Of a DNA stretch of 35,962 bases, positions 22,882-31,333 are shown one piece after another. The DNA comes from Bacteroidetes bacterium 4572_112 (lineage in GTDB: Bacteria; Bacteroidota; Bacteroidia; Bacteroidales; UBA1556), in assembly GCA_002254285.1 (NCBI GenBank), contig NIUZ01000039.1, forward strand, positions 1 to 35,962, read 5' to 3'. The notes below the pieces were generated by a model, which saw only the letters and a list, made by a program, of their open reading frames with translations, had not been told where the DNA came from and did not search any database. The first letter of the stretch is position 1; the number at the start of each line of letters is the position of its first letter. The translations under genes were made by a program, and so were the position numbers.

Positions 22882-24141
22882 TTATCCTCCGAAATCATCA
22901 AAGGCAATCATCTCATCTGGTACACCAAGGTCTTCCAACATTTTAAGAACGGCATCGTTCATCATTGGAGGTCCACAAAGGTAATACTCAATTTCTTCTG
23001 GCTCTTCCATTTTCGATAGGTAGTTGTCGAGGATTATCTGATGGATAAATCCTACATAACCTTCCCAATTATCTTCTGGAGCAGGCTCCGAAAGTCCAAT
23101 ATGGAATTTGAATTGTGGGTTATCTTTTTCAATAGCCCTAAACTCATCCACATAGAATAGTTCTCTTAACGAGCGACCACCATACCAGAAAGTAGCTTTA
23201 CGATCTGTTTTCTGAGTTAAGTATTGATCGAATATATGCGAGCGCATAGGAGCCATTCCGGCACCACCACCAATAAACATCATCTCGCGCTTGGTATCCT
23301 TAATAAAGAACTCACCATAAGGTCCCGAAACCATAACTTTATCACCTGGCTTAAGGTTAAATATGTATGAAGAGCAAATTCCTGGGTTTACCTTAGCAAA
23401 ACCTTTATTCTTAGCATCCCACGGTGGAGTTGCAACACGAATATTAAGTTTCACAATATCACCTTCAGCAGGGTGGTTAGCCATAGAATATGCACGGTAT
23501 ATTGGCTCTGGATTTTTCATCACCAAATCCCACATATTAAAGTTGTCCCAATCGGCTTTATAGTCGTCACCAATAACCATATCTTTATAATTAACAGTGA
23601 TTTTAGGAACATCAATCTGAATATATCCACCTGAGCGGAAATCCATATGCTCGCCTTCAGGAAGACGTACCGTAAATTCCTTAATAAATGTAGCAACAGA
23701 TTCGTTAGAAACCACTTCGCATTCCCATTTCTTAATTCCGAATATCTCAGCTGGTACGCCAATACTCATATCGTTACGAACCTTCACCTGGCAACCAAGT
23801 CGCCAATGATCAGAAGCCTCTTTACGAGTAAAAAATCCTTTTTCAGTAGGAAGAATATCTCCACCACCATCAAGCACCTGTACTTTACACATTCCGCAAG
23901 TACCACCACCACCACAAGCCGATGGAAGGAAGATTTTCTCTTCGGTCATCTTGGCCAATAGTGTACCATCAGGATCAGTTTCTATTTCTTTTTCGCCATT
24001 AATAGTAAGCTTTACCTTTCCTTGAGGAGTAAGCTTTTTCTTTGCATATAGCAATATGCTCACCAATAGAAGCATTACGCCCAAAAAGGCTACAACGCTT
24101 ATTATAATTATGGTAGAGGTTGAAATTTCTGCTAATATCAT
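22882..24141 (-). CDS. nqrF: Na+-translocating NADH:quinone reductase subunit F
   Basis: 419 residues, full length. The entry point of Na+-NQR: oxidises NADH and passes electrons via FAD and a [2Fe-2S] cluster. An N-terminal transmembrane helix (about 8-32) anchors it to the inner membrane. The ferredoxin-like domain has cluster ligands C76, C82, C85 and C117 (SACGGGGTCGMC, RLGCQV). The FAD-binding motif is RAYSMAN, and the NADH domain has IGGGAGMAPMRSH, YGGRS and the C-terminal YLCGPPMMN. Last gene of the operon, 10 bp after nqrE. Confidence 0.96.
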   Translation of the reverse strand: MILAEISTSTIIIISVVAFLGVMLLLVSILLYAKKKLTPQGKVKLTINGEKEIETDPDGTLLAKMTEEKIFLPSACGGGGTCGMCKVQVLDGGGDILPTEKGFFTRKEASDHWRLGCQVKVRNDMSIGVPAEIFGIKKWECEVVSNESVATFIKEFTVRLPEGEHMDFRSGGYIQIDVPKITVNYKDMVIGDDYKADWDNFNMWDLVMKNPEPIYRAYSMANHPAEGDIVKLNIRVATPPWDAKNKGFAKVNPGICSSYIFNLKPGDKVMVSGPYGEFFIKDTKREMMFIGGGAGMAPMRSHIFDQYLTQKTDRKATFWYGGRSLRELFYVDEFRAIEKDNPQFKFHIGLSEPAPEDNWEGYVGFIHQIILDNYLSKMEEPEEIEYYLCGPPMMNDAVLKMLEDLGVPDEMIAFDDFGG

Positions 24142-24151
24142 ATCTTTAAAA

Positions 24152-24769
24152 TTATAATTTTATACCCATAAATGTCATGAAAGCAATACCCATAATACCT
24201 GTAATTACGAAAGTAATTCCTAGGCCACGTAGTGGAGCAGGTACGTTTGAATACTGAATCTTCTCGCGAATAGCAGCAATCGCTACAATAGCCATAAACC
24301 AACCTACACCCGAACCAAGTCCGAATACTGTTGCCTCGGCAATGTTTTGATATTCTCGCTGTTGCATAAATAATGATCCACCAAGTATTGCACAATTTAC
24401 TGCAATAAGAGGAAGGAAAATTCCTAGTGATGCATATAATGAAGGAGAGAATTTCTCAACAATCATTTCCACAAGCTGTACCATTGATGCTATAATGGCA
24501 ATAAACATGATAAAGCTAAGGAAGCTAAGGTCTATAGTAGCATACTCTTCGCCCATCCACTGCAATGCGCCAGGCTTAAGAAGGTATTCGTTCATAAGGT
24601 AGTCAACAGGTACTGTAATTATCAAAACGAAAATTACTGCTGCACCAAGTCCTACCGATGTTTTTACTGTTTTCGATACTGCCAAATAGGAACACATTCC
24701 AAGGAAGTACGCAAACACCATATTGTCTACAAATATGGATTTTACAAATATATTTACTAAATCTTGCAT
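24152..24769 (-). CDS. nqrE: Na+-translocating NADH:quinone reductase subunit E
   Basis: 205 residues, intact; a six-helix membrane subunit. NqrE and NqrD form an inverted pair in the membrane that shares an iron centre through cysteines; here FLGMCSYLAVS (C26) and IAVNCAILGGSLF (near 124) are present. Start at MQDLVNIFVKSIFVDN, as usual for the family. It follows the damaged nqrD by 26 bp, so translation of nqrE and nqrF should be unaffected unless polarity matters. Confidence 0.96.
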   Translation of the reverse strand: MQDLVNIFVKSIFVDNMVFAYFLGMCSYLAVSKTVKTSVGLGAAVIFVLIITVPVDYLMNEYLLKPGALQWMGEEYATIDLSFLSFIMFIAIIASMVQLVEMIVEKFSPSLYASLGIFLPLIAVNCAILGGSLFMQQREYQNIAEATVFGLGSGVGWFMAIVAIAAIREKIQYSNVPAPLRGLGITFVITGIMGIAFMTFMGIKL

Positions 24770-24795
24770 ATTAATTTCTTTAAAATATTATCAAA

Positions 24796-25254
24796 TTAAT
24801 CTTCAACTAGGTCAGTATTGCGCGAGCGCTGAATCCAAATAATAGTTGCAACAGCAAATAGAGCCATTGGTGGTAATAATACCAAACCATTATTTACATA
24901 TCCTAAATCATAAAATGAGTCAGGGATAATTTTCATTCCCATAAGTGATCCTGTTCCGAATAACTCACGGAAAAAAGCCACTGCAACAAGTATCCATGCA
25001 TATCCTGCACCGTTTCCTAGTCCATCGAGGAAAGCAGGCCAAGGTTTGTTTGACATAGCAAATGCCTCAAAACGTCCCATGATAATACAGTTGGTAATAA
25101 TAAGTCCAACAAATACCGATAGCTGCTTGCTTACATCATAAGCGAAGGCTTTAAGTACTTGGTCAACAAGGATTACCAGTGCCGCAATTACTACTAATTG
25201 AACAATGATACGAATACGAGAAGGAATTCCGTTTCGCATGAATGAGATCACCAT
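24796..25254 (-). CDS. nqrD: Na+-NQR subunit D, N-terminally truncated
   Basis: From NGIPSRIRIIVQLVVIAALVILVDQVLKA to the end the sequence is a typical NqrD, including the iron-ligand region GLIITNCIIMGRFEAFA and FFRELFGTGSLMG. The normal first 55-60 residues (the DPLxxNNPITxQVLGICSALA region, containing the first transmembrane helix and another conserved cysteine) are absent. Homology begins abruptly at VMVISFMRN, where nqrC sequence in another frame ends. The ATG at 25254 could start a 152-residue product; an upstream in-frame ATG at 25293 would add nqrC-derived out-of-frame residues. Without its first cysteine the NqrD/E iron site should not form. Possible assembly error. Confidence 0.85.
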   Translation of the reverse strand: MVISFMRNGIPSRIRIIVQLVVIAALVILVDQVLKAFAYDVSKQLSVFVGLIITNCIIMGRFEAFAMSNKPWPAFLDGLGNGAGYAWILVAVAFFRELFGTGSLMGMKIIPDSFYDLGYVNNGLVLLPPMALFAVATIIWIQRSRNTDLVED

Positions 25255-25927
25255 TACATGTAAGTGTACTTCCTGATATAGCATCAATACCATTTATGGC
25301 ATCAATATCCGATTGGTTTGCAACGCCACCTTTTATCACAGATACCGATACAAATTTATCATCTTTAAAAATCTGTTTTCCAATAAATCTGTTAGTAAAG
25401 TCAGGTAGAATAATCTCTGCTCCAAGTCCAGGAGTTTCGCTATCGTGTCCAAAATTTACTGCTGCCACAGTGTTTTTGTCAGAATCTAATGAGATGTTTC
25501 CATAAATAGGACCCCAAAGTCCTTTTCCAAATAGTGGAATTATATAGAAAGTTTCTCCATTATTATTCATAACAAACAATGGCATTGCTGTAATGTTTTT
25601 AGAATTAGCATTATATAATGCTGTTTTTAGATTTACGTCAAAAGCACGAGTAGTACCTGTAAGTTCGCCATTGGCAAAGGTGCTAATCTCTTCTCCTTTT
25701 TCGTTTATTATCACCTCTTTAACAAGGTGCTTTTTGTATAAGTCAGCTGCTGTAGTTGCATCAGCTGCCACACCTATTGATCCCAATAGGTTGATCATTT
25801 TTTCGTTTTGCTTATTTTTATCCTGCAAAGGTTTTAGCGCAAGATTGGCTGAGGTAAGAATTACCGCTACCAATACCACCATAACCGAAGCATAAATAAA
25901 AATGTATGAATTACTATTCTTGTTCAT
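25163..25927 (-). CDS. nqrC: Na+-NQR subunit C, C-terminus replaced by frameshifted nqrD sequence
   Basis: Residues 1 to about 226 are a normal NqrC: an N-terminal membrane helix (about 9-30) and a periplasmic FMN-binding domain ending in GIDAISGSTLTCNG, with Thr221 in the SGST site that carries covalent FMN. Beyond that, the frame runs through the nqrD sequence in the wrong register (DLIHAKRNSFSYSYH...) to a stop at 25163. The normal final 20-25 residues are missing. The join lies at the 9-base stretch GTAATGGTG (minus strand, 25257-25249), which could be read as nqrC (CNG) or nqrD (VMV), as expected for deletion between short direct repeats. Confidence 0.85.
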   Translation of the reverse strand: MNKNSNSYIFIYASVMVVLVAVILTSANLALKPLQDKNKQNEKMINLLGSIGVAADATTAADLYKKHLVKEVIINEKGEEISTFANGELTGTTRAFDVNLKTALYNANSKNITAMPLFVMNNNGETFYIIPLFGKGLWGPIYGNISLDSDKNTVAAVNFGHDSETPGLGAEIILPDFTNRFIGKQIFKDDKFVSVSVIKGGVANQSDIDAINGIDAISGSTLTCNGDLIHAKRNSFSYSYHCSISSNCGTGNPC

Positions 25928-25947
25928 ATCGTTAAATTATTTAATGG

Positions 25948-27099
25948 TTAAGCGCTAAGTTTAGCACGTTTAAGTCTTTTCTTTATGTTTGAATCCACCA
26001 CGTAGAAGTCAATTGTTGGAGCAAATACGTTCATAAATAGTATTGCCAACATTACACCTTCTGGATAAGCAGGATTTAGCACCCTTACAAGTATAGCAAT
26101 GAATCCGGCCAAGAAGCCATAAATCCATTTTCCTGTTTCGGTTTGTGCTGCTGTTACTGGATCGGTAATCATAAATACACCACCAAAGGCAAATCCACCA
26201 ATTAGGATATGCTCCCAAGGACATAATTGTAAGTATGTATTGTCAGGGAATGATCCTGATAATAAGTGAAGAATTCCTCCCATTGCGATACCTCCCACGA
26301 AGAACGATAACATCAATTTCCAATTTCCTACTCCTGTTACCAATAGTATAAAGGCGCCTATTGCCAAAGCAATAATTGAAGTCTCACCAATGGATCCTGC
26401 GTAGTTTCCTACTATCATTTCCATATGGCTAATTCCGGCACCATGTCCTGCTGTAAGCTCTGCTAGTGGAGTTGCTCCTGAGAAAGCATCAGCTTTTTCG
26501 GCAATCCATACTTTGTCACCACTCATTGCTGAAGGGTAAGCGAAGAATAATACTGCTCTTGTTAATAGGGCAGGGTTTACAATGTTCATCCCTGTACCTC
26601 CGAAAACTTCTTTTCCGAAAATAACAGCAAAAGCTACTGCCACAGCAACCATCCATAATGGAGTAGATACTGGTACAATTAGCGGAATAAGCATTCCCGA
26701 TACAAAGAAACCTTCGTTTACTTCGTGACCTCTGCCTTGGGCAAACATTATCTCAATTCCCAATCCTACTACATAAGTAACAATGATGATTGGTAGCACT
26801 TGCCATAATCCATAAACAAAGGCATCCATTATAGATGCTGTTTCGCCAATGGAAGTAAAATGCATATTTCCAGCATTCCACATTCCGAAGAATAAAGCTG
26901 GCATCATGGCTATTACAACCATAAACATTGAGCGCTTCATATCCACACCGTCTCTGATGTGACTTCCCGATGTTGTAACTACGTCGGGAGTATAAAATAA
27001 AGTATCAGCGGCGTCATACATAGAGTGAAAAGCCTGAAACTTTTCTCCCTTTTGCACGTGAGGCTTTATATTGTCTAATATATTTCTTATAAATTTCAT
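25948..27099 (-). CDS. nqrB: Na+-translocating NADH:quinone reductase subunit B
   Basis: 383 residues, intact; the largest membrane subunit, with about ten helices, forming the Na+ channel and holding covalent FMN and riboflavin. The FMN threonine is Thr210 in FSGATPL. Other family stretches: HIRDGVDMKRSM, GRGHEVNEGFFVSGMLIPLI, GKEVFGGTGMNIVNPALL, ILIGGFAFGGVFMITDPV and RVLNPAYPEGVMLAI. It sits 20 bp after nqrA and 20 bp before nqrC. Confidence 0.96.
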   Translation of the reverse strand: MKFIRNILDNIKPHVQKGEKFQAFHSMYDAADTLFYTPDVVTTSGSHIRDGVDMKRSMFMVVIAMMPALFFGMWNAGNMHFTSIGETASIMDAFVYGLWQVLPIIIVTYVVGLGIEIMFAQGRGHEVNEGFFVSGMLIPLIVPVSTPLWMVAVAVAFAVIFGKEVFGGTGMNIVNPALLTRAVLFFAYPSAMSGDKVWIAEKADAFSGATPLAELTAGHGAGISHMEMIVGNYAGSIGETSIIALAIGAFILLVTGVGNWKLMLSFFVGGIAMGGILHLLSGSFPDNTYLQLCPWEHILIGGFAFGGVFMITDPVTAAQTETGKWIYGFLAGFIAILVRVLNPAYPEGVMLAILFMNVFAPTIDFYVVDSNIKKRLKRAKLSA

Positions 27100-27119
27100 T
27101 ATCGATAAATTATCATTAA

Positions 27120-28466
27120 TTAACTCATTTCCTTACGTAATTCATCAAGACCCTCGCGGAGTACTTTCTGAATGTCAATTTTAGAAGTACTGATGTATTC
27201 GCATAATGCTATATCCTCTTCATCAACTTCGTAAATTCCCAAATTCTCCATCATATCTATATCATTAATCATAATCGATTTGATAAGTTGAATAGGGTAT
27301 ATGTCCATAGGGAAAACCTTCTCCATCTGTCCTGTAAAAACAAAAGCACGCTCACCACCGTTCATATTAGTGTTTAGAGTGTACTCTTTGTTTGGACTTA
27401 ACCACGAGAAAGCTGTTCTGTAAAAACTATGCTTTTTAGGACTTGGAATTAACCAACCGAAAAACTCAAATATATTTCCTTCAGGAATTACTGTTAATGA
27501 GTTATGGTAGTAAGAAAGTGAGCCCTTAGGTCCAATATTGCTACCAGTAAGTACATTACCACTAATGATTCTAACAGGGTTCTCAGTTTTAAGTTTTCCT
27601 TCAATAATTTCAGCAATACAAGCACCACGGTTCACCTTATAGTATTGAGGCTCTTTAACCTCAGAACCTGTCAATGCAATTGTAATTTCAGGTTTGTACT
27701 CGCCAGTTAGGAATAAATTACCAATGGTGGCAACATCCTGAGCTTGTACTACCCATACAATCTCACCTTTATTAATTGGTGATACATGATGAATCTGAAT
27801 CCCTACATTTCCTGCTGGGTGAGGCCCAGAGAAAGTGTTGATTTCTACATTCTTAATATCTTTAAGGAAAGAACTAGTTTTGGAACTAATTCCTAAGTTT
27901 ACTTTTCCTTCAGTAAGTTTTGCCAGAGCATCAACTCCTGCTTGAAAGGCCTCTTCTAAGCCCGCAAGGCTGAAATCCAAATCAGCCGCTAGTGGAGCGC
28001 TATCAAAACCAGATATAAATACTGATTTTGGCTTATCCTCAGGATTTGCTACAACAGTATACGGACGTTGGCGGACCAAAGACCAAAGGCCACTTTCTAA
28101 AAGTTGCTCTTTGATTGCTTTTGCATCCAGAGTTGAAGGTTGAGCTTTGCCGAAAGAAACAAAATCGTTGCTGCCATCGGCCTCAATCTTTATCTCAAGC
28201 ATTTTACGCTTTGCACCTCTAACTATTTCAGTAATTGTACCACTAACTGGGGATGGGATTTTTACGTACTCCCTTTTTTTATCAAAGAAGACAGGAGCGC
28301 CTCTTTTTACTTTGTCTCCCACTCTTGCTGACAGTTTTGGCAGCATCCCGTGAAAGTCGGTAGGTTTTAATGCATAATGACTTGTATTTATTTCTTGCAC
28401 TTCTTTTTGCGCAGTTCCTACAAGTTTTATGTCATAACCTTTCTTTATCTTAATATTCATTGACAT
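27120..28466 (-). CDS. nqrA: Na+-translocating NADH:quinone reductase subunit A
   Basis: 448 residues, full length; first gene of nqrABCDEF. NqrA is a cofactor-free cytoplasmic-side subunit that contributes to quinone binding and structure. It opens with IKIKKGYDIKLVGTAQ and contains FHGMLPKLSARVGDKVKRGAPVFFDKK (barrel-sandwich-like fold), ISPVSGTI-type turn (KIPSPVSGTITEIVRG), FSGPHPAGNVGIQIHHVSP and the C-terminal ICEY-like ALCEYIS. The upstream gap holds a TTTAACA/TGTTAAA inverted repeat that may regulate the operon. Confidence 0.95.
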   Translation of the reverse strand: MSMNIKIKKGYDIKLVGTAQKEVQEINTSHYALKPTDFHGMLPKLSARVGDKVKRGAPVFFDKKREYVKIPSPVSGTITEIVRGAKRKMLEIKIEADGSNDFVSFGKAQPSTLDAKAIKEQLLESGLWSLVRQRPYTVVANPEDKPKSVFISGFDSAPLAADLDFSLAGLEEAFQAGVDALAKLTEGKVNLGISSKTSSFLKDIKNVEINTFSGPHPAGNVGIQIHHVSPINKGEIVWVVQAQDVATIGNLFLTGEYKPEITIALTGSEVKEPQYYKVNRGACIAEIIEGKLKTENPVRIISGNVLTGSNIGPKGSLSYYHNSLTVIPEGNIFEFFGWLIPSPKKHSFYRTAFSWLSPNKEYTLNTNMNGGERAFVFTGQMEKVFPMDIYPIQLIKSIMINDIDMMENLGIYEVDEEDIALCEYISTSKIDIQKVLREGLDELRKEMS

Positions 28467-28479
28467 AAGAAAACTATGA

Positions 28480-28507
28480 TTGTTAACACTTTAACACCTT
28501 TGTTAAA
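28480..28507 (-). promoter_or_regulatory. Operator-like symmetric sites before nqrA
   Basis: TTTAACA, four bases, TGTTAAA (28490-28507) is a perfect inverted repeat, adjoining the palindrome TTGTTAACA-like site at 28480-28488. These lie in the nqrA leader, 15-40 bases before the ATG. They could be a repressor site or an RNA hairpin that affects translation. Confidence 0.4.
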
Positions 28508-29120
28508 CCTAACAAAAGTGAATTATATAATACTACAAATATGGTAAAAAAAATTAAGTCATCACTACTTAATAGTTAAATAAAAACGGTTAAAAAACTA
28601 ACATTTCTCATAAAATAACATAAAGTATCAGAAAATGAAGATATTATAATCAAATAGTTATAAGAATAACAGCTAAGTTTATTTAATAACAACGCCTTAT
28701 TTAGAATAGTAAACTTCTTTGAAAATTAAAGTGTTTTTGTTTTTTTTATTTGGCTATTATAAATAGTGTTTTTACAAGAGCCAAGTTTAATTTGTGATTA
28801 TTTGCGCGGACTAATTGTAATTATTGGGATAAATTTTCCACTTATGTAATACTAAATATTTATAAATGGTATATACACTAAGTATTATAAAATACAGTAT
28901 ATCAAATATATAAAGGATTATATTGCTTGCCTATGATTTTGTATATGGTTAATTATTTGTAATGAAATATTTTGCAGATTGACTAAAATCAATTACTTTT
29001 AGAAATATTTTGGTAGGTAAATTGTTCTCTGAATTTATGCTAATTTATAATATGAGATAAGTTACTTTCTTAGGTGTTTTGTCTTTGTGTTCAAATATAT
29101 CTAACATCATTATAAATAAT
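28508..29120. other. Long AT-rich gap between the divergent nqr and Mrp/Mbh-like operons
   Basis: About 610 bases, strongly AT-rich, with no supported gene, RNA or repeat. Several imperfect -7-like boxes occur. On the minus strand CACTTTTG (28522-28515) is a one-mismatch -7 box that could serve nqrA. Nothing else is clear. Confidence 0.5.
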
Positions 29121-29121
29121 A

Positions 29122-29151
29122 CTGATAAATGAGAGTAGTTTATTACTTTTG
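29122..29151 (+). promoter_or_regulatory. Promoter of the Mrp/Mbh-like operon
   Basis: CTG at 29122-29124, a 19-bp spacer and TACTTTTG (29144-29151) fit the Bacteroidota pattern. The transcript would start near 29158, about 100 bases before the mrpE-like ATG. Confidence 0.55.
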
Positions 29152-29254
29152 TGAGCACAAATAGAAAAAGTCTGTGTTGAATTTTGTTGTTACAAAAATA
29201 GCAAGACATTTATTTGGTTTGAATATTAATAGGTTTAATTATAATAATAGTTTT

Positions 29255-29749
29255 ATGAAATTCAAGAACATTTTTGTTGCTTTTCTTGTGATATTGTTGG
29301 GGTGGATGCTTCTGACGTGGTCATTGGAACTGCAGAGTATATTGCTCGGTGTTGGAATTTCGGCAGTATTGTCGTTATTGCTCTGCGGTAGTTGTACTCT
29401 TTTTAATGAGATTAACCTTACACCTAAGGCTTTTGCTTATTCTTTTTGGTACTTAATTGTATTTCTAATAGAGTTGGTTAAAGCTAATATTGATGTAACG
29501 CGAAGAGTGCTTTCGCCTTCAATGCCTATAAATCCAGGTATTGTGAAAGTAGAGACTACTCTAAAATCTAAAATGGCTCGTTTGATTCTTGCTAACTCTA
29601 TCACATTAACGCCAGGTACATTTACCATTGAGATAAATGACGACGCGCTTTATGTGCACTGGATTGATGTTGAGAGTGATGATGTAGAAGGCGCAACGAA
29701 AGCGATAGTAAGTAAATTTGAAAAGTTATTGGAGGTAATGTATGGATAA
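29255..29749 (+). CDS. MrpE/MnhE-like subunit (MbsA/MbhA type)
   Basis: 164 residues from ATG 29255; the open frame begins at a GTG at 29174 but the first 27 residues are unlike the family. Three N-terminal helices (FVAFLVILLGWMLLTWS, LLGVGISAVLSLLLC, FAYSFWYLIVFLIELVKANIDV) are followed by the soluble domain with the family signature (KSKMARLILANSITLTPGTFTIEI, then DALYVHWID). It is part of the Mrp-type Na+/H+ antiporter module found alone or built into group 4 hydrogenase-like complexes. First gene of an eight-or-more gene operon; its end overlaps the next start by 8 bases. Confidence 0.9.
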   Translation: MKFKNIFVAFLVILLGWMLLTWSLELQSILLGVGISAVLSLLLCGSCTLFNEINLTPKAFAYSFWYLIVFLIELVKANIDVTRRVLSPSMPINPGIVKVETTLKSKMARLILANSITLTPGTFTIEINDDALYVHWIDVESDDVEGATKAIVSKFEKLLEVMYG

Positions 29750-30002
29750 TATAGTTATTTATATTGCTTTAGTAATGTTGATGGTAACATTATTAGCAGG
29801 GCTGATAAGGTTTGTAAAAGGACCTTCGGTAGTAGATAAAGTTGTGGGCTTTGATTCCATGACAATCACCTCTTTGGTGATGATTGGTGTTATAGCTTAT
29901 TTGTCGAATCGTGCTATTTATTTAGACGTAGCAGTGGTATATGGCTTCCTTAGTTTCTTAGGAGTTATTATTGTTGCTAAATATATACAAGGAGGACTAT
30001 AA
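29742..30002 (+). CDS. MrpF/MnhF-like subunit (MbsB/MbhB type)
   Basis: 86 residues with three transmembrane helices: IVIYIALVMLMVTLLAGLI, SMTITSLVMIGVIAYLSNRAIYLDVAVVYGFLSFLGVIIVAKYI. The phrase RFVKGPSVVDKVVGFD after helix 1 is the family signature. It forms part of the membrane Na+/H+ antiporter module. A GGAGG ribosome-binding site lies nine bases before the ATG, inside the mrpE-like gene. Confidence 0.9.
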   Translation: MDNIVIYIALVMLMVTLLAGLIRFVKGPSVVDKVVGFDSMTITSLVMIGVIAYLSNRAIYLDVAVVYGFLSFLGVIIVAKYIQGGL

Positions 30003-30003
30003 T

Positions 30004-30381
30004 ATGGGCGAGACAATAAAATTAATCGGTGAAATATTTCTGTTAATAGGTTCATTTAGCCTTATGACAGCAGCTGTAGGTTTACTACGTATGCCAGATG
30101 TATATAATAGAGTGCAAACAGGTACTAAAGCTTCTACTTTGGGAGCATTAATGTCGTTTGTAGGCTTAGCAATGATGAGTTTTGATCATTGGCAAGAAAC
30201 AAACTGGGTAGGTAGATTCTTGGTTTTAGTGATTTTCATTCTTCTTACAAATCCAGTTTCGTCACATGTGTTGATGCGTGCTGCTTATGCTATGAAAATA
30301 CCTTTATCAAAGCTTACTTCAGTAGATAAACTAAAGGAAGATATTAATAATAAAGTTTTGGAGGAACCTAAAGATGAATAG
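30004..30381 (+). CDS. MrpG/MnhG-like subunit (MbsC/MbhC type)
   Basis: 125 residues from ATG 30004 (MGETIKLIGE), with a strong AAGGAGG site before it. Three helices: IGEIFLLIGSFSLMTAAVGLLRMPDVYNRVQTGTKASTLGAL carries the MrpG signature (LRMPDVYxRxHAxTKxxTLG), and two more follow. The C-terminal 30 residues are charged. Same antiporter module as its neighbours; overlaps the next gene by 8 bases. Confidence 0.9.
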   Translation: MGETIKLIGEIFLLIGSFSLMTAAVGLLRMPDVYNRVQTGTKASTLGALMSFVGLAMMSFDHWQETNWVGRFLVLVIFILLTNPVSSHVLMRAAYAMKIPLSKLTSVDKLKEDINNKVLEEPKDE

Positions 30382-30631
30382 TGAAATGATATATAGCTTA
30401 ATAGCTATCGGAATAGGTATTCTTATGTTAATAATGGCAGTAATTGCTATTCTTAATGATAAGTTATCTGTAGCAGTTATAGCTGCTGGTGTTGTTAGTT
30501 TATTTGCCTCAGTACTGTTTTTATTAATGGCGGCTCCCGATGTTGCAATGACAGAAGCTGCTATTGGTAGTGGACTTTCAACTTTAATTTTCTTTTATGT
30601 ATTAAATAAAATCAAAAGACAAAATGCTTAG
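30374..30631 (+). CDS. MbhD-like subunit (DUF4040)
   Basis: 85 residues, three helices, with the signature FLLMAAPDVAMTEAAIGSGLSTLIFF found in MbhD/MbsD and in the C-terminal part of MrpA. Here it stands as its own gene instead of being fused to a large MrpA. This favours a hydrogenase-type (MBH/MBS) arrangement over a stand-alone Mrp antiporter. A GGAGG site precedes the ATG. Confidence 0.88.
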   Translation: MNSEMIYSLIAIGIGILMLIMAVIAILNDKLSVAVIAAGVVSLFASVLFLLMAAPDVAMTEAAIGSGLSTLIFFYVLNKIKRQNA

Positions 30632-31331
30632 AAATTTTTTAATAGCATTAGTTTTGGCTAGCTTTGGATTCATATTTCTGAATCTATATAATAGCTATGA
30701 GCCAAAAACTGAGCTTACAGGTATTGCAGCCCATTATGCAGAAAATGGTGCTAGTGAAGTTGGTGCAGCCAACCTTGTTACTGCTGTGGTGGTTTCTTAT
30801 CGTTCTTTTGATACTTTAGGAGAAATTACCATACTATTCCTTACCGCTGCTATCATCTCTTTCTTCTTGAAATTGAGCAACGAGGACGAAAATAAAGTTA
30901 TTATCCACAAAGGAACTTCAGAAATTCTTAAAACAGCTTCTCAACTCCTTATACCCCTCATATTCTTATTTGGAGTGTATGTGTTCATCAACGGACACCT
31001 TACTCCCGGTGGAGGTTTTCAGGGAGGTGCGATTATAGCATCAGGAGTAGTATTAGCTATTATGGCTAATCCTAATATGACCATCAACCATACTGTAATA
31101 GTGTGGGTAGAAAGTCTGTCGGGTGTTACAGTGGTAATAATTGGTGTACTAGGAATTATCCTTGGTGGTGGTTTCCTTGATAGTACGCTAGATGGATATG
31201 GCCTTGGTGAATTTGGAACTGTTTTTAGCGCAGGTACTATCCCTGTTATCTATAGCCTTGTAGGCTTAAAGGTAGGAGCAGAGATTTCAAATATCTTGAA
31301 TAAATATCAAAAATCACAAAAAGAATCATAG
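30624..31331 (+). CDS. MbhE + MrpB/MnhB fused subunit (MbsF type)
   Basis: 235 residues with two parts. The N-terminal 95 residues resemble MbhE or the end of MrpA (ENGASEVGAANLVTAVVVSYRSFDTLGEITILFLTAA). The rest is an MnhB domain with the signature INGHLTPGGGFQGGAIIASG and four helices. In archaeal MBH these are separate E and F subunits. The gene overlaps the MbhD-like gene by 8 bases and precedes the MrpC-like gene by 2 bases. Confidence 0.88.
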   Translation: MLRNFLIALVLASFGFIFLNLYNSYEPKTELTGIAAHYAENGASEVGAANLVTAVVVSYRSFDTLGEITILFLTAAIISFFLKLSNEDENKVIIHKGTSEILKTASQLLIPLIFLFGVYVFINGHLTPGGGFQGGAIIASGVVLAIMANPNMTINHTVIVWVESLSGVTVVIIGVLGIILGGGFLDSTLDGYGLGEFGTVFSAGTIPVIYSLVGLKVGAEISNILNKYQKSQKES

Positions 31332-31333
31332 AT

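Noticed and set aside
22726..23019. Plus-strand open frame overlapping the start of the oxidoreductase gap and nqrF
   Set aside because: It runs across a palindrome and a terminator and then opposite nqrF; no family motif. Not a gene.
24138..24395. Second minus-strand frame inside nqrE
   Set aside because: Entirely within the intact nqrE in another frame; a shadow.
29174..29254. Longer start (GTG) for the MrpE-like protein
   Set aside because: The 27 added residues do not resemble the family, and the ATG at 29255 directly precedes the first membrane helix.
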